A stretch of 64,000 bases of DNA from Rothia nasimurium (GTDB lineage Bacteria; Actinomycetota; Actinomycetes; Actinomycetales; Micrococcaceae). The stretch spans positions 1 to 64,000 of the forward strand of contig NZ_SPQC01000005.1 in NCBI RefSeq assembly GCF_004569295.1, in the 5' to 3' direction. A program made the position numbers and the translations under genes. How positions within the stretch are numbered: position 1 is the first letter of the stretch; the number at the start of each line of letters is the position of its first letter. Shown in pieces: positions 26,235 to 34,506 of this stretch. The notes under the pieces were generated by a model, which saw nothing but the letters and a program-made list of their open reading frames with translations, searched no databases and had not been told where the DNA came from.

Positions 26235-27578
26235 CTAGAGGATACCGAGATTGTTCTTGAGTTCGTAGGGGGTTACTTCGGCGCGGAAGGCGTTCCAGTC
26301 GCGGCGCTTGTTGCGCAGGAACTGGTCAAAGACCTGCTCGCCGAGGGTTTCGGCCATGAACTCTGATTCTTCGGTGCGGTGGATGGCGTCGTGGAGAGAG
26401 GACGGCAGGGCGTGGTAGCCCATGGCACGACGTTCTGCGCTGGTCATCACCGAGATGTCTTCGGTGACGGCGGCGCTGGGCAGCTCGTACTCGTTTTCGA
26501 TGCCCTTCAGACCGGCTGCCAGGATGACGGCGTAGGCCAGGTAGGGATTGGCAGCTGAGTCGATACCGCGGTACTCCATGCGGGCTGACTGCATCTTGTT
26601 GGGCTTGTAGAGGGGAACCCGCACCAGGGCGGAGCGGTTATTGTGGCCCCAGGAGACGTAGGAGGGGGCCTCGCCGCCGCCCCACAGGCGCTTGTAGGAG
26701 TTGACGAACTGGTTGGTGACCGAGGTGAACTCGGGGGCGTGGCGCAGGACGCCGGCGATAAAGTGCTTGGCGGTGCGGGAGAGCTGATACTCGGCCCCTG
26801 CCTCGAAGAAGGCGTTGGTGTCGCCCTCGAAGAGGGAGAAGTGGGTGTGCATACCGGAGCCTGCGTGCTCGGTAAAGGGCTTGGGCATGAAGGTGGCGTA
26901 GATGCCCTGGGAGAGGGCGACTTCCTTGATCACGGTGCGGAAGCTCATGATGTTATCGGCGGTCTGCAGGGCATCGGCGTGACGCAGGTCGATTTCGTTC
27001 TGGCCGGGGCCGGTCTCGTGGTGGGAGAACTCCACCGAGATGCCGATTTCTTCCAGGGTGGTCACTGCCTTGCGGCGGAAGTCCTGGACCACGCCGCCGG
27101 GAGTGTGGTCGAAGTAGCTTTCGGAGTCGACCGGTTCGGGGAAGCCGCTGGGGCCCAATTCCTTTGACTTGAGCAGGTAAAACTCAATCTCGGGTGAGGT
27201 GTAGCAGGTAAAGCCCATACCCGCTGCTTTAGACAGCACGTTCTTGAGCACGCCGCGGGTATCTGAGGCGCTGGGCTCCCCGTCAGGGGTGAGAATATCG
27301 CAGAACATGCGAGAGGTCGGCTCTTCATCCCCGCGCCAGGGTAGCACCTGGAAGGTGGAGGGGTCAGGCTGCAACAGCATATCTGACTCGTACACGCGGG
27401 ACAGGCCCTCAATAGATGAACCGTCAAAACCGATACCCTCGTCGAAGGCGCTCTCAACCTCAGCCGGTGCAATAGCAACAGACTTAAGCTGGCCCACCAC
27501 ATCGGTAAACCAGAGGCGGACGAAACGCACGTTGCGCTCTTCGATGGTGCGCAAAACGAATTCTTGCTGACGATCCAT
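26235..27578 (-). CDS. glnA2: Glutamine synthetase GlnA2 (not adenylylated type)
   Basis: A 447-residue GS-I of the shorter type: it carries FDGSSIEGL, KPFTEHAGSGMHTHFSLF and NNRSALVRVP but has no NLY-like adenylylation tyrosine where GlnA has one (the segment reads AAVTEDISVMTSAERRAMGYHALP). Thus GlnE should not regulate it. The start is ATG 27578 (MDRQQEFVL); the frame is open to 27650 without a ribosome site. It is the first gene of a glnA2-glnE operon and divergent from panB. Confidence 0.92.
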   Translation of the reverse strand: MDRQQEFVLRTIEERNVRFVRLWFTDVVGQLKSVAIAPAEVESAFDEGIGFDGSSIEGLSRVYESDMLLQPDPSTFQVLPWRGDEEPTSRMFCDILTPDGEPSASDTRGVLKNVLSKAAGMGFTCYTSPEIEFYLLKSKELGPSGFPEPVDSESYFDHTPGGVVQDFRRKAVTTLEEIGISVEFSHHETGPGQNEIDLRHADALQTADNIMSFRTVIKEVALSQGIYATFMPKPFTEHAGSGMHTHFSLFEGDTNAFFEAGAEYQLSRTAKHFIAGVLRHAPEFTSVTNQFVNSYKRLWGGGEAPSYVSWGHNNRSALVRVPLYKPNKMQSARMEYRGIDSAANPYLAYAVILAAGLKGIENEYELPSAAVTEDISVMTSAERRAMGYHALPSSLHDAIHRTEESEFMAETLGEQVFDQFLRNKRRDWNAFRAEVTPYELKNNLGIL

Positions 27579-27760
27579 GTAACCTATCCGTTCATGTCTA
27601 AAGGTGGCGCCCGCACCCCGGTGGGCGGGCAAACGAATCCTTAGCATCAACTCTAGAGCGTAACCACCTTACGTGCCCACCTGGCACGCTCTCAGCCCGG
27701 TAACAGTAACGTGTTTTAAACATTTCTTTCACCGACTGAGATAAAGCGGGCCCACTCCGG

Positions 27761-27788
27761 TTGCGGTGCGCCTACAGGCTACTAGAGT
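27761..27788 (+). promoter_or_regulatory. Candidate panB promoter, leaderless
   Basis: TTGCGG (27761-27766) and TAGAGT (27783-27788) are 16 bases apart, and the -10 ends six bases before the panB ATG at 27795. No Shine-Dalgarno is present. Confidence 0.5.
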
Positions 27789-27794
27789 TAAAGC

Positions 27795-28679
27795 ATGCTC
27801 AACGAAGAAACAGCACCCTACGGGTCCTCAACTCCTACCCCCGCCAACACCCCTCAGGACGCCGAGGCAAGCGTCCTCGCCGTCAAAAAGGTGCGCACCG
27901 TGCACCTGCAGCAGGCCAAGGACGCCGGTGAAAAGTTCGCCATGCTCACCAGCTACGATGCCCTAACCGCCACCATCTTCGACCGGGCCGGCATCGAGCT
28001 GTTACTCATTGGCGACTCTGCGGGCAACAATGTGCTGGGGCAGGAATCAACCCTCACCATTACCGTTGACGAGATGATTCCCCTGGTCAAAGCTGTTTCT
28101 ACTGCAGCTAAGCGGGCTATGGTCGTCGCTGACCTGCCCTTTGGCTCCTACGAGCAGTCCCCCGCCCAGGCCGTAGCAACCGCCGTGCGCTTCATGAAAG
28201 AAGGCGGAGCGCACGCGGTCAAGATGGAAGCCACCGCCCACCACGTAGACCACGTGCGCGCCATGGTTGCAGCGGGCATACCCGTGATAGCCCACATCGG
28301 CTTCACGCCCCAGTCTGAACACGCCCTCGGCGGCTACCGGGTACAGGGCCGCGATGGCGGTCAGGCACTTAAAAACACAGCCCTGGCCCTCGAAGACGCC
28401 GGAGCCTTCTGCCTGCTCATGGAAATGACCCGCTCCGACGTTGCCGCCGACATCGACGCCTCAGTACGCATCCCCATCATCGGTATCGGGGCGGGCGCGG
28501 ACGTCAGCGGGCAGGTGCTCGTCTGGCAGGACGCCTTCGGCCTGCGGCAGGGCAAGATGGCCCGCTTCGTCAAGCAGTACGCCAACCTCTACGACACTCT
28601 GCTCGAAGGAGCAGCCGCCTACCGGGCAGATGTGCGCTCAGGCACCTACCCGGCGGCGGAGCACCGATTCGACAGTTAA
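27795..28679 (+). CDS. panB: 3-methyl-2-oxobutanoate hydroxymethyltransferase
   Basis: A 294-residue PanB, which transfers a hydroxymethyl group from methylene-tetrahydrofolate to ketoisovalerate, the first committed step of pantothenate synthesis. Visible: MLTSYDALTATIFDRAG, the metal-binding GDS in LIGDSAGNNVLG, VKMEA (substrate Lys/Glu) and IPIIGIGAGADVSGQVLVWQD. The GDSxGxxxxG loop reads GDSAGNN, where most homologues have GDSLGM, a mild change. The N-terminal 35 residues are a Pro/Thr-rich extension. No panC or panD lies nearby. Confidence 0.93.
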   Translation: MLNEETAPYGSSTPTPANTPQDAEASVLAVKKVRTVHLQQAKDAGEKFAMLTSYDALTATIFDRAGIELLLIGDSAGNNVLGQESTLTITVDEMIPLVKAVSTAAKRAMVVADLPFGSYEQSPAQAVATAVRFMKEGGAHAVKMEATAHHVDHVRAMVAAGIPVIAHIGFTPQSEHALGGYRVQGRDGGQALKNTALALEDAGAFCLLMEMTRSDVAADIDASVRIPIIGIGAGADVSGQVLVWQDAFGLRQGKMARFVKQYANLYDTLLEGAAAYRADVRSGTYPAAEHRFDS

Positions 28680-28714
28680 AAATTCTGCGTTGCCAAGAGT
28701 TAGGGAGGCAGCTA

Positions 28715-28746
28715 ACCCGGGGCTCGCGCTCGCTGCGAGCCCGGGT
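28715..28746. terminator. Terminator/palindrome between panB and the SPOR-like gene
   Basis: ACCCGG with CCGGGT and GCTCGC with GCGAGC form a 12-bp stem with a one-base bulge and 7-base loop, followed by CAGTTTTCTC on the plus strand. Its arm sequence is close to the inverted repeat at 22860-22974. Confidence 0.7.
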
Positions 28747-28779
28747 CAGTTTTCTCAACGCTAGAGAGAAGTTCCTTCC

Positions 28780-28980
28780 TTACCAGGCGTCCTTGCCCTC
28801 GTCCCATTCTTCGTTGCGCTTCTTCGCCTTCTCCATGGCCTGCTCTGCCTCTTCGCGGGTAGCAAAGGGGCCCCAGAGCTCAGTGATTTTGGACTGCTGG
28901 CCCTCCTCGACCTGGCCGGTGCTGAGGTTGTACCAGTACTGGGTGTCGTGGGGGCCAGGAGTGTAGTCGTTCAGTGACAC
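28780..28980 (-). CDS. Small SPOR-like hypothetical protein
   Basis: 66 residues if it starts at GTG 28980 (VSLNDYTPGPHDTQYWYN...), with AAAGGAG just upstream; an ATG at 29019 in frame would add 13 residues without a ribosome site. The pattern YWYNLSTGQVEEGQQSK ... LWGPFATREEAEQAMEKAKKRN matches the core of small actinobacterial SPOR-domain-like proteins that sit beside map; SPOR domains bind denuded peptidoglycan, but there is no signal peptide here so that role is uncertain. Confidence 0.7.
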   Translation of the reverse strand: MSLNDYTPGPHDTQYWYNLSTGQVEEGQQSKITELWGPFATREEAEQAMEKAKKRNEEWDEGKDAW

Positions 28981-29090
28981 AGGGTCTCCTTTGTAGTTGA
29001 TTGATGTTGCACGCACCACTTTACGCCCGGTTAGGCAAAAGATACAGCTTTTGGCAATGCTCCTAGGCGGGCCAGCCGGTGCGCAGCGGA

Positions 29091-29096
29091 TAAGCT
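29091..29096 (+). promoter_or_regulatory. Candidate -10 of leaderless map mRNA
   Basis: TAAGCT ends seven bases before the map ATG at 29104. An AGAAGG is one base from the ATG, too near for a ribosome site. Confidence 0.35.
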
Positions 29097-29103
29097 AGAA
29101 GGC

Positions 29104-30009
29104 ATGTCGACATCATCAAACAGCCACAACCTCCCCACTGAGCCGGGTAAAGCCCCCGTGGGCAACCTGACGCCCGGCGTCGTAGCCCCCATGCGCCCGG
29201 TACCAGCGCATATCGTCCGCCCCGAATACGTGGGCAAGCCCGAAGCCAACGAGGGTCAGGGTTCAAACTTTTACACCCCCGAAGAAGTAGAAAAAGTGCG
29301 GGCAGCCGGCAAAATTGCCGCCGGAGCCATCGTTGAAGCTGAAAAGATCGCTGTTCCCGGCACCACCACCAACGACATCGACGTCTTGGTGCACGAATAC
29401 ATCTGCGACCACGGGGCCTACCCCTCAACCGTTGACTACCGCGGCTTCACCAAGAGCGTGTGCACCTCGCTGAACGAGGTCATCTGCCACGGCATTCCTG
29501 ACTCCACCGTGCTTGAAGACGGCGATATTCTCAACCTCGACGTGACCGCCTACCTGCACGATATGCACGGTGACACCAACCGCACCCTGCTCGTTGGGGA
29601 TGTGGATGAAGAGTCCCGCCTGCTGGTTGAGCGCACCGAAGAGGCCCTGAACCGCGCCATGAAGGCGGTACGCCCCGGCCGTGAAATCAACGTCATCGGG
29701 CGCGTCATCGAAAAGTACGCCGCCCGCTTTGGTTACGGCGTGGTGCGTGACTTTACCGGTCACGGTGTGGGCCGTGAATTCCATTCCGGCTTGATTATCC
29801 CCCACTACGATGCGGCCCCTGCTTACAACACCGTTATCGAAGAGGGCATGATTTTCACCATTGAACCCATGCTCACCCTGGGCACCATCGAATGGGATAT
29901 GTGGGAGGACGACTGGACCGTCGTCACCCGCGATCGCAAGCGTACCGCCCAGTTTGAACACACCATGGTTGTCACCGCTGACGGCGTGGACATCCTTACC
30001 CTGCCCTAA
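29104..30009 (+). CDS. map: Methionine aminopeptidase, type I
   Basis: A 301-residue MetAP, which trims the initiator methionine. The metal ligands of the pita-bread fold are recognisable: [21 protein letters not shown] (Asp pair), [17 protein letters not shown] (His), FTIEPML (Glu) and QFEHTMVVT (Glu). The first 55 residues are an N-terminal extension with Pro-rich [10 protein letters not shown], as in the longer actinobacterial type. It probably forms a two-gene unit with ppgK, 26 bases downstream. Confidence 0.95.
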   Translation: MSTSSNSHNLPTEPGKAPVGNLTPGVVAPMRPVPAHIVRPEYVGKPEANEGQGSNFYTPEEVEKVRAAGKIAAGAIVEAEKIAVPGTTTNDIDVLVHEYICDHGAYPSTVDYRGFTKSVCTSLNEVICHGIPDSTVLEDGDILNLDVTAYLHDMHGDTNRTLLVGDVDEESRLLVERTEEALNRAMKAVRPGREINVIGRVIEKYAARFGYGVVRDFTGHGVGREFHSGLIIPHYDAAPAYNTVIEEGMIFTIEPMLTLGTIEWDMWEDDWTVVTRDRKRTAQFEHTMVVTADGVDILTLP

Positions 30010-30035
30010 ACACCATCACTCTCAAAGGAGCGCTC

Positions 30036-30881
30036 ATGACTGACGCAGTCACCCCCGTGGTCCCGGCACCTACCGCAGCTGACCTGGTTATCGGTATCGA
30101 TATCGGAGGCACCGGCATGAAGGGCGGTATCGTTGATATCCGTACCGGCCAGCTGGTGGGCGAGCGCTTCCGCATCCCCACCCCGCAGCCTGCCGCCCCC
30201 GAGGCCTGCGCATCTGTGGTCCGTGAGATCGTTGATGAGCTGCAGGGCCGCGAGCTTGCTCCCCTGCCCGATGCGGCTATCGGTATCGACTTCCCCGCCA
30301 TCGTGAAGAACGGTGTTACCCTTTCTGCTGCGAATGTGCACGAGTCCTGGATTGGCGCTGACCTTGAGGGCATCATGAGCGAGGCCCTGGGCGGCCGTAC
30401 CGTCTACGCCCTGAACGACGCGGACGCTGCCGGCCTGGCTGAGGCTACCTACGGCCAGGGTAAGGATAAGGACGGCCTGATTGCCGTGATTACCCTGGGC
30501 ACCGGTATTGGTTCAGCCCTCATCATCAACGGCCAGCTGATTCCGAACACTGAGCTGGGTCACCTTGAGATTGACGGCCACAACGCTGAATCTCGTGCAT
30601 CAGCCCGTGCCCGCGAGATTCACGAGCTGTCATGGAAGAAGTACGGTAAGCGTCTGCAGCGCTACTTCTCCCACGTGGAGTTTCTCTTCTCCCCCGACCT
30701 GTTCATCATCGGCGGTGGTATCTCGAAGAACCCCGAGAAGTTCATGCCCTACTTTGAGGATGAGATCCGCACCCCCATGGTTATGGCCCAGCTGCGGAAC
30801 AACGCTGGCATTGTGGGTGCTGCCCTGTGGGCAGCTGGCCACCCCAGCGAACACGAGCGCCGCGCCGCCGCCCAAGGCTAG
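30036..30881 (+). CDS. ppgK: Polyphosphate glucokinase (ROK family)
   Basis: A 281-residue ROK-type kinase that phosphorylates glucose using polyphosphate (or ATP). The phosphate-binding loop is VIGIDIGGTGMKGGIV; the second is ITLGTGIGSALI, followed by the ROK metal/sugar motif ELGHLEIDGHNAESRASARA, in which the Cys cluster of other ROK proteins is absent as expected in PpgK. Start with AAAGGAG before the ATG. Polyphosphate preference is by family similarity, not visible in the sequence. A terminator follows. Confidence 0.93.
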   Translation: MTDAVTPVVPAPTAADLVIGIDIGGTGMKGGIVDIRTGQLVGERFRIPTPQPAAPEACASVVREIVDELQGRELAPLPDAAIGIDFPAIVKNGVTLSAANVHESWIGADLEGIMSEALGGRTVYALNDADAAGLAEATYGQGKDKDGLIAVITLGTGIGSALIINGQLIPNTELGHLEIDGHNAESRASARAREIHELSWKKYGKRLQRYFSHVEFLFSPDLFIIGGGISKNPEKFMPYFEDEIRTPMVMAQLRNNAGIVGAALWAAGHPSEHERRAAAQG

Positions 30882-30902
30882 GCCCCGCTAGCACCCAAAA
30901 AT

Positions 30903-30966
30903 AAGGACGCCACCCGCGCACCTTTCTTGCCGCAAGGCAGAAGGTGGGTGGGCGGCGTCCTTTTAG
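30903..30966. terminator. Bidirectional terminator ppgK/nrdR
   Basis: AAGGACGCC (30903-30911) pairs with GGCGTCCTT (30954-30962), with further internal pairing, and TTTT on the plus strand. On the minus strand the stem is followed by ATTTTTGGG after AAGGACGCC's complement, so it may serve both convergent genes. Confidence 0.8.
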
Positions 30967-30972
30967 CTGGAG

Positions 30973-31449
30973 CTAGAGCAGGGTAGGCTGCTCCCCCTCG
31001 TCCGCCCCCGCCTCGCGCAGAGCAGCGATAGCCCGCTCAAAGTCATCGAGCGACTCAAAAGCCTGGTAGACACTGGCGAAACGCAGGTAGGCTACGGTAT
31101 CCAGCTTCGACAGGGGCTCAAGAATAGATAGCCCTACCTCATGGGCGTCAATCTCAGCGATTCCCTTAGCGCGAATTGCCTCTTCGACTTCCTGCGCTAG
31201 CTTAGCCAGGTCGTCCTCCCCCACGGGCCGCCCCTGGCATGCCTTACGCACGCCAGAGACAATCTTGGCCCGGTCAAAGGGTTCGGTCACGCCGCTTCGT
31301 TTAATCACCGAAACAGCGGTGGTTTCGACAGTGGTGAACCGCTTGCCGCAGTTGCTGCACTGGCGGCGGCGGCGAATTGCTGAGTTATCGTCGGTAGTTC
31401 GCGAGTCGACCACCTTTGAGGTGGAATTACGGCAGAAGGGACAGTTCAT
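30973..31449 (-). CDS. nrdR: Ribonucleotide reductase regulator NrdR
   Basis: A 158-residue nucleotide-sensing repressor of ribonucleotide reductase genes. The zinc ribbon has CPFC near the N-terminus and [12 protein letters not shown] at about residues 31-42; the ATP-cone begins at [29 protein letters not shown]. Full-length. Shine-Dalgarno CGGAGGAA. It is the second gene of a hisD-nrdR unit, 21 bases apart. Confidence 0.96.
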   Translation of the reverse strand: MNCPFCRNSTSKVVDSRTTDDNSAIRRRRQCSNCGKRFTTVETTAVSVIKRSGVTEPFDRAKIVSGVRKACQGRPVGEDDLAKLAQEVEEAIRAKGIAEIDAHEVGLSILEPLSKLDTVAYLRFASVYQAFESLDDFERAIAALREAGADEGEQPTLL

Positions 31450-31470
31450 GTGGTTCCTCCGGTGGGTACC

Positions 31471-32841
31471 TTATTTGGTCTGGCCGGTACGCGCGGTGAT
31501 AGCTTCACCATGGGCGGGCAGGTCTTCGTCGTGGGCAACCGCGACAATGGCATCGCCGATCTCGGCCAGGGCGCTCTGACTGTAGTTAATCAGCTGCACA
31601 GCCTTCATAAAGACGGTGGTGTTGAGCCCCGATGCGTAGGCAGCTGAACCGCCGGTGGGCAGGACGTGGTTGGACCCTGCCGCGTAATCGCCCAGGGGCA
31701 CCGGTGAGTAGGGGCCGATGAAGATAGCACCGGCGTTGCGAACCCGCCCAGCTACCTCTTCTGCCTTCTCAGTGTGAATCTCAAGGTGCTCTGCGGCGTA
31801 GGCGTCGGCCACCGCGATTGAGGCTTCGAGGCTGTCAGTGAGCACCACGCCGGACTGTGGGCCGGTCAGGGCAGTGGCAACGCGTTCGCTGTGCTTGGTC
31901 GCTGCTGCTTGTTGATTGATGGCCTCCTGCACAGCGGCGGCGAGGGTAGGGCTGTGGGTAATGAGGACGGACCCGGCGTTCGGGTCGTGTTCGGCCTGGG
32001 AGATCAGGTCGGCGGCAACGTAATCGGGGTTGGCGGTGTCGTCGGCGATGACGGCGATTTCGGTGGTTCCAGCTTCGCCGTCTACACCCACGACGCCCTG
32101 CAAAGCCCGCTTGGCCATGGCGACAAAGATATTGCCGGGGCCGGTGATGGTGTCGACGGGTTCAAGAACCTCACCGGCGTCGTCCAGCCCGTAGGCCATA
32201 GCGCCCAGAGCACCGGCGCCGCCGATGGCCCAGACTTCGGTAATGCCCAGCAGTCCGGCTGCGCCCAGGATGGTGGGGTGGGGCAGTCCGTCGAATTCTT
32301 TTTGGGGCGGGGTGCAGAGCACAATGGAGCCGACGCCCGCTGCCTGGGCGGGTACGGTGTTCATGATGACCGATGAGGGGTAGACGGCCAGACCGCCGGG
32401 CACGTACACGCCGGCGCGGCGCACGGGGGTCCAGCGGTTGGTGAGGACGGCCCCGGGGGCAACTTCGATGGTCTGGTCGGCGGGGCGCTGGGCGGCTGCA
32501 AAAGCGCGGGTGCGTTCGATAGCGATTTCTAGGCCCTTGCGGACGCCCGGGTCGAGGTTCTCGACCGCCCGGTCGATAGCGCTCTGCGGTATGCGCAGGG
32601 CGCCCTGCTCTACTCCGTCGAAACGGGCGGAAAGTTCTCGCAGGTAGTGAGCGCCGCAGGCCTGTACGTTCTCGAGGATTTCGTGCACGGTAGTGAGCGC
32701 GTTGCCCACGAACTCTGTGGTCTGGCGCGGGACGATACGGCGCAGCTCGGCATAAGAGTGGTTGCTGCCGCGCAGGTCGATGGTGCGCAGGGTGAAGTCT
32801 GCGGGTGCAGTGGAGTTCTGGGTGTTGTCTGTTATGCTCAC
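31471..32841 (-). CDS. hisD: Histidinol dehydrogenase
   Basis: A 456-residue zinc enzyme catalysing the last two steps of histidine synthesis. It carries the signature YVPGGLAVYPSSVIMNTVPAQAAG, DTITGPGNIFVAMAKRALQGVVGVDGEAGTTEIAVI (catalytic Glu and His residues in the family), AEHDPNAGSVL, and AEHLEIHTEKAEEV. Start is GTG 32841; the ribosome site is weak (AAAGA). No other his gene is in the window. It is cotranscribed with nrdR. Confidence 0.95.
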   Translation of the reverse strand: MSITDNTQNSTAPADFTLRTIDLRGSNHSYAELRRIVPRQTTEFVGNALTTVHEILENVQACGAHYLRELSARFDGVEQGALRIPQSAIDRAVENLDPGVRKGLEIAIERTRAFAAAQRPADQTIEVAPGAVLTNRWTPVRRAGVYVPGGLAVYPSSVIMNTVPAQAAGVGSIVLCTPPQKEFDGLPHPTILGAAGLLGITEVWAIGGAGALGAMAYGLDDAGEVLEPVDTITGPGNIFVAMAKRALQGVVGVDGEAGTTEIAVIADDTANPDYVAADLISQAEHDPNAGSVLITHSPTLAAAVQEAINQQAAATKHSERVATALTGPQSGVVLTDSLEASIAVADAYAAEHLEIHTEKAEEVAGRVRNAGAIFIGPYSPVPLGDYAAGSNHVLPTGGSAAYASGLNTTVFMKAVQLINYSQSALAEIGDAIVAVAHDEDLPAHGEAITARTGQTK

Positions 32842-32877
32842 TCTTTGATTTTAACGCGGCCGTCAAGCCGCTGCGGG

Positions 32878-33312
32878 TTAGGCTTGTGGGTTTTCCGGCT
32901 GGTGAGATTCTGCCGCCTTGAGTTTTTCTGCCACGGCCTGCCAGCCGGGCGGACGCTTGCGGGCGGGCAGGGTCTCGACCACGGTGAGGTAGGACTCGGC
33001 GATGAGCTCGGCTAGCAGCTCGCCGGTCACATCTGGGTGGGGTACGAGACTGTACCAGTGGGTTTTGTTCATATGCCAGGCAGGGCGCGCCGCCGGGTGG
33101 GTTTCGATAATAGCTGCAACGTCTGCCGGGTGGGCTTTGAGGTTGACCAGCTGGGTGCCGCCCTTCTCAGCTAACACCATGAACCACTTGCCGCCCACGT
33201 GGGCGGCTTCGGCGTCGCTGCGGGAGGTGAAGCGGTAGAGCTCGGTTGCAGGCAGGGCCAGAGCGGACGCGGACGCCGCCTCGTAGAGAGCGCGGAAGGT
33301 GGAAAGGGGCAT
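32878..33312 (-). CDS. MmcQ/YjbR family protein
   Basis: A 144-residue YjbR-type protein (a double-psi-like fold similar to YjbR of E. coli and predicted DNA binding). Motifs: FTSRSDAEAAHVGGKWFMVL, TQLVNLKAHPADVAAII, and the signature HMNKTHWYSLVPH. No cysteines or metal sites. It is the 3'-most gene of a small cassette between hisD and dnaE, separated from the DsbA-like gene by an alternative hairpin region. Confidence 0.85.
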   Translation of the reverse strand: MPLSTFRALYEAASASALALPATELYRFTSRSDAEAAHVGGKWFMVLAEKGGTQLVNLKAHPADVAAIIETHPAARPAWHMNKTHWYSLVPHPDVTGELLAELIAESYLTVVETLPARKRPPGWQAVAEKLKAAESHQPENPQA

Positions 33313-33341
33313 GGACTCCAGTTTAGTACCCCCCCGTTAAA

Positions 33342-33392
33342 GTGCAGATACCCCAGTTTTTACCTGGGGTATCTGCACGAAAACTGGGGTAT
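33342..33392. promoter_or_regulatory. Alternative hairpins between the DsbA-like gene and the YjbR gene
   Basis: The arm 33342-33356 pairs with 33364-33378 over 15 bases; the overlapping arm 33348-33360 pairs instead with 33380-33392 over 13 bases. The two cannot form together because 33348-33356 is used in both. The DNA around it contains three ATACCCCAG-type direct or inverted copies. This has the geometry of an attenuator or a duplicated terminator; there is no T tract on the minus strand. Confidence 0.5.
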
Positions 33393-33396
33393 ATAG

Positions 33397-33747
33397 CTAG
33401 AGGGCTGCCTTGATCTCGGCCGCACTCGCGGTCGGTGAGCCCACCTCGACCAGGCCGCGCTCGGTCACGGCCAGTAGGGTGGGGTAATGGTCCACGCCCA
33501 GCCCCAGCACCTGCTGATGCTCGGCAGCTGCGCGGGCGGCGACGTCCGGATCTTTCAGGGCTACCCGGACGGCCTCAGCATCTAGCCCCAGGCGCTCAGC
33601 GCTGGGGGCGCTGCGGTCGCCGGTGAAAAGAGCACCGTGACGCACAGTTAGGCTCACCTCGGGGTCAGCCACCAGCTCCCGCACGGTCGGGCCAAAGCCG
33701 TAGCACCAGCCGCAGTAGGTATCGAGCACATAAACGAGTTCACGCAT
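33397..33747 (-). CDS. DsbA-like thioredoxin-fold protein with internal deletion
   Basis: 116 residues. The N-terminus (ELVYVLDTYCGWCYGFGPTVREL) is the DsbA/FrnE pattern with a CGWC active site, and the C-terminus (GVDHYPTLLAVTERGLVEVGS) contains the cis-proline loop. Homologues have about 200 residues with a helical insertion between; here about 40 residues join the two (LGLDAEAVRVALKDPDVAARAAA), so most of the helical domain is missing without a frameshift. No signal peptide, so it is cytoplasmic if made. ATG 33747 has AGAAGGGAAG upstream. It could be a minimal thioredoxin-like oxidoreductase or a decayed one. Confidence 0.75.
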   Translation of the reverse strand: MRELVYVLDTYCGWCYGFGPTVRELVADPEVSLTVRHGALFTGDRSAPSAERLGLDAEAVRVALKDPDVAARAAAEHQQVLGLGVDHYPTLLAVTERGLVEVGSPTASAAEIKAAL

Positions 33748-33777
33748 GCTACTTCCCTTCTTATCCAGAGTCTGTTC

Positions 33778-34386
33778 TTACTGACCCTGGGCAGCAGCTT
33801 CGTCGGCGGAGGCAACAGTGAAGCGGGCACCCTGGTGGGCTGGCTTTTCCAGCTCATCGATGGCGGCGACCGCAAAGTCCTGGGTTGAGACGAACATGCC
33901 GGCGGGTACATCCAGCTTGGTGCGGTAGTCACCGGTACGAGCGCCGGGGGCGATCATGGGTGAGGGAGCCAGCATGGTCCAGTTCAGGTCGGACGCTGCA
34001 CGGTAGTCATCGAGGACGGCTGCGAAGGTCTTGGCTTCGGTCAGGTATTCTTCGGGGAAGTCGGGGGTTTCGAAGAGCTGGATATCGCCGGCCTGCAGGG
34101 CGCCAGCACCGCCGACGATGAGGAAGCGTCCGATGGGGGCTGCTGCGATGAGGGAGCGGTGGGCGGCGATGGCTGCGGAGTAGTCGTCGCGGCTAGCAAC
34201 GGAGATGACGGTTGCCTCGGATGAGTTGATGACATCTACCAGGGCGTTGGTGTTGGCCAGGTCTAGGGCCAGTGTGCCTGCTGAGCCGCTGCGGGTGTAG
34301 CTGGTTACCTGGTGGCCGCGGTTCTGGGCTTCTGCAACGATTGCTGAGCCGACCATACCTGCTGCGCCGATCACTGAGATGTTCAT
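33778..34386 (-). CDS. NAD(P)-binding (NmrA/atypical SDR) oxidoreductase
   Basis: About 202 residues. The Rossmann motif [23 protein letters not shown] at the N-terminus, then [10 protein letters not shown] and [21 protein letters not shown], fit the SDR NAD(P)H-binding family (YwnB/NmrA-like). The catalytic YxxxK is absent, as in the non-catalytic or atypical subgroup. Start ATG 34386 with AAGGAG. Divergent from an HxlR regulator 120 bases away, which is the classic arrangement for a redox- or quinone-responsive target. Confidence 0.85.
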   Translation of the reverse strand: MNISVIGAAGMVGSAIVAEAQNRGHQVTSYTRSGSAGTLALDLANTNALVDVINSSEATVISVASRDDYSAAIAAHRSLIAAAPIGRFLIVGGAGALQAGDIQLFETPDFPEEYLTEAKTFAAVLDDYRAASDLNWTMLAPSPMIAPGARTGDYRTKLDVPAGMFVSTQDFAVAAIDELEKPAHQGARFTVASADEAAAQGQ

Positions 34387-34452
34387 GGGGTTTTCTCCTT
34401 GAAGAGTTGGTTTTCCGTATCGAACAATTCTATAGTATATTTTAGAAACCAA

Positions 34453-34466
34453 TTACCTCAAGGTAA
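34453..34466. promoter_or_regulatory. Candidate HxlR operator
   Basis: TTACCT-CA-AGGTAA is a perfect 6+2+6 palindrome in the 120-base divergent region between the oxidoreductase and the HxlR gene, next to a TATAGTATATTTTAG AT-rich stretch that could hold both promoters. Confidence 0.5.
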
Positions 34467-34506
34467 CTATTAAAGGATTTTTAAAAAACTTTCAGAAAGG
34501 CCCACC

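Noticed and set aside
33397-33747. DsbA-like gene as a frameshifted pseudogene
   Set aside because: The frame is intact with start, ribosome site and both ends of the fold; no remnant of the missing domain is in adjacent frames.
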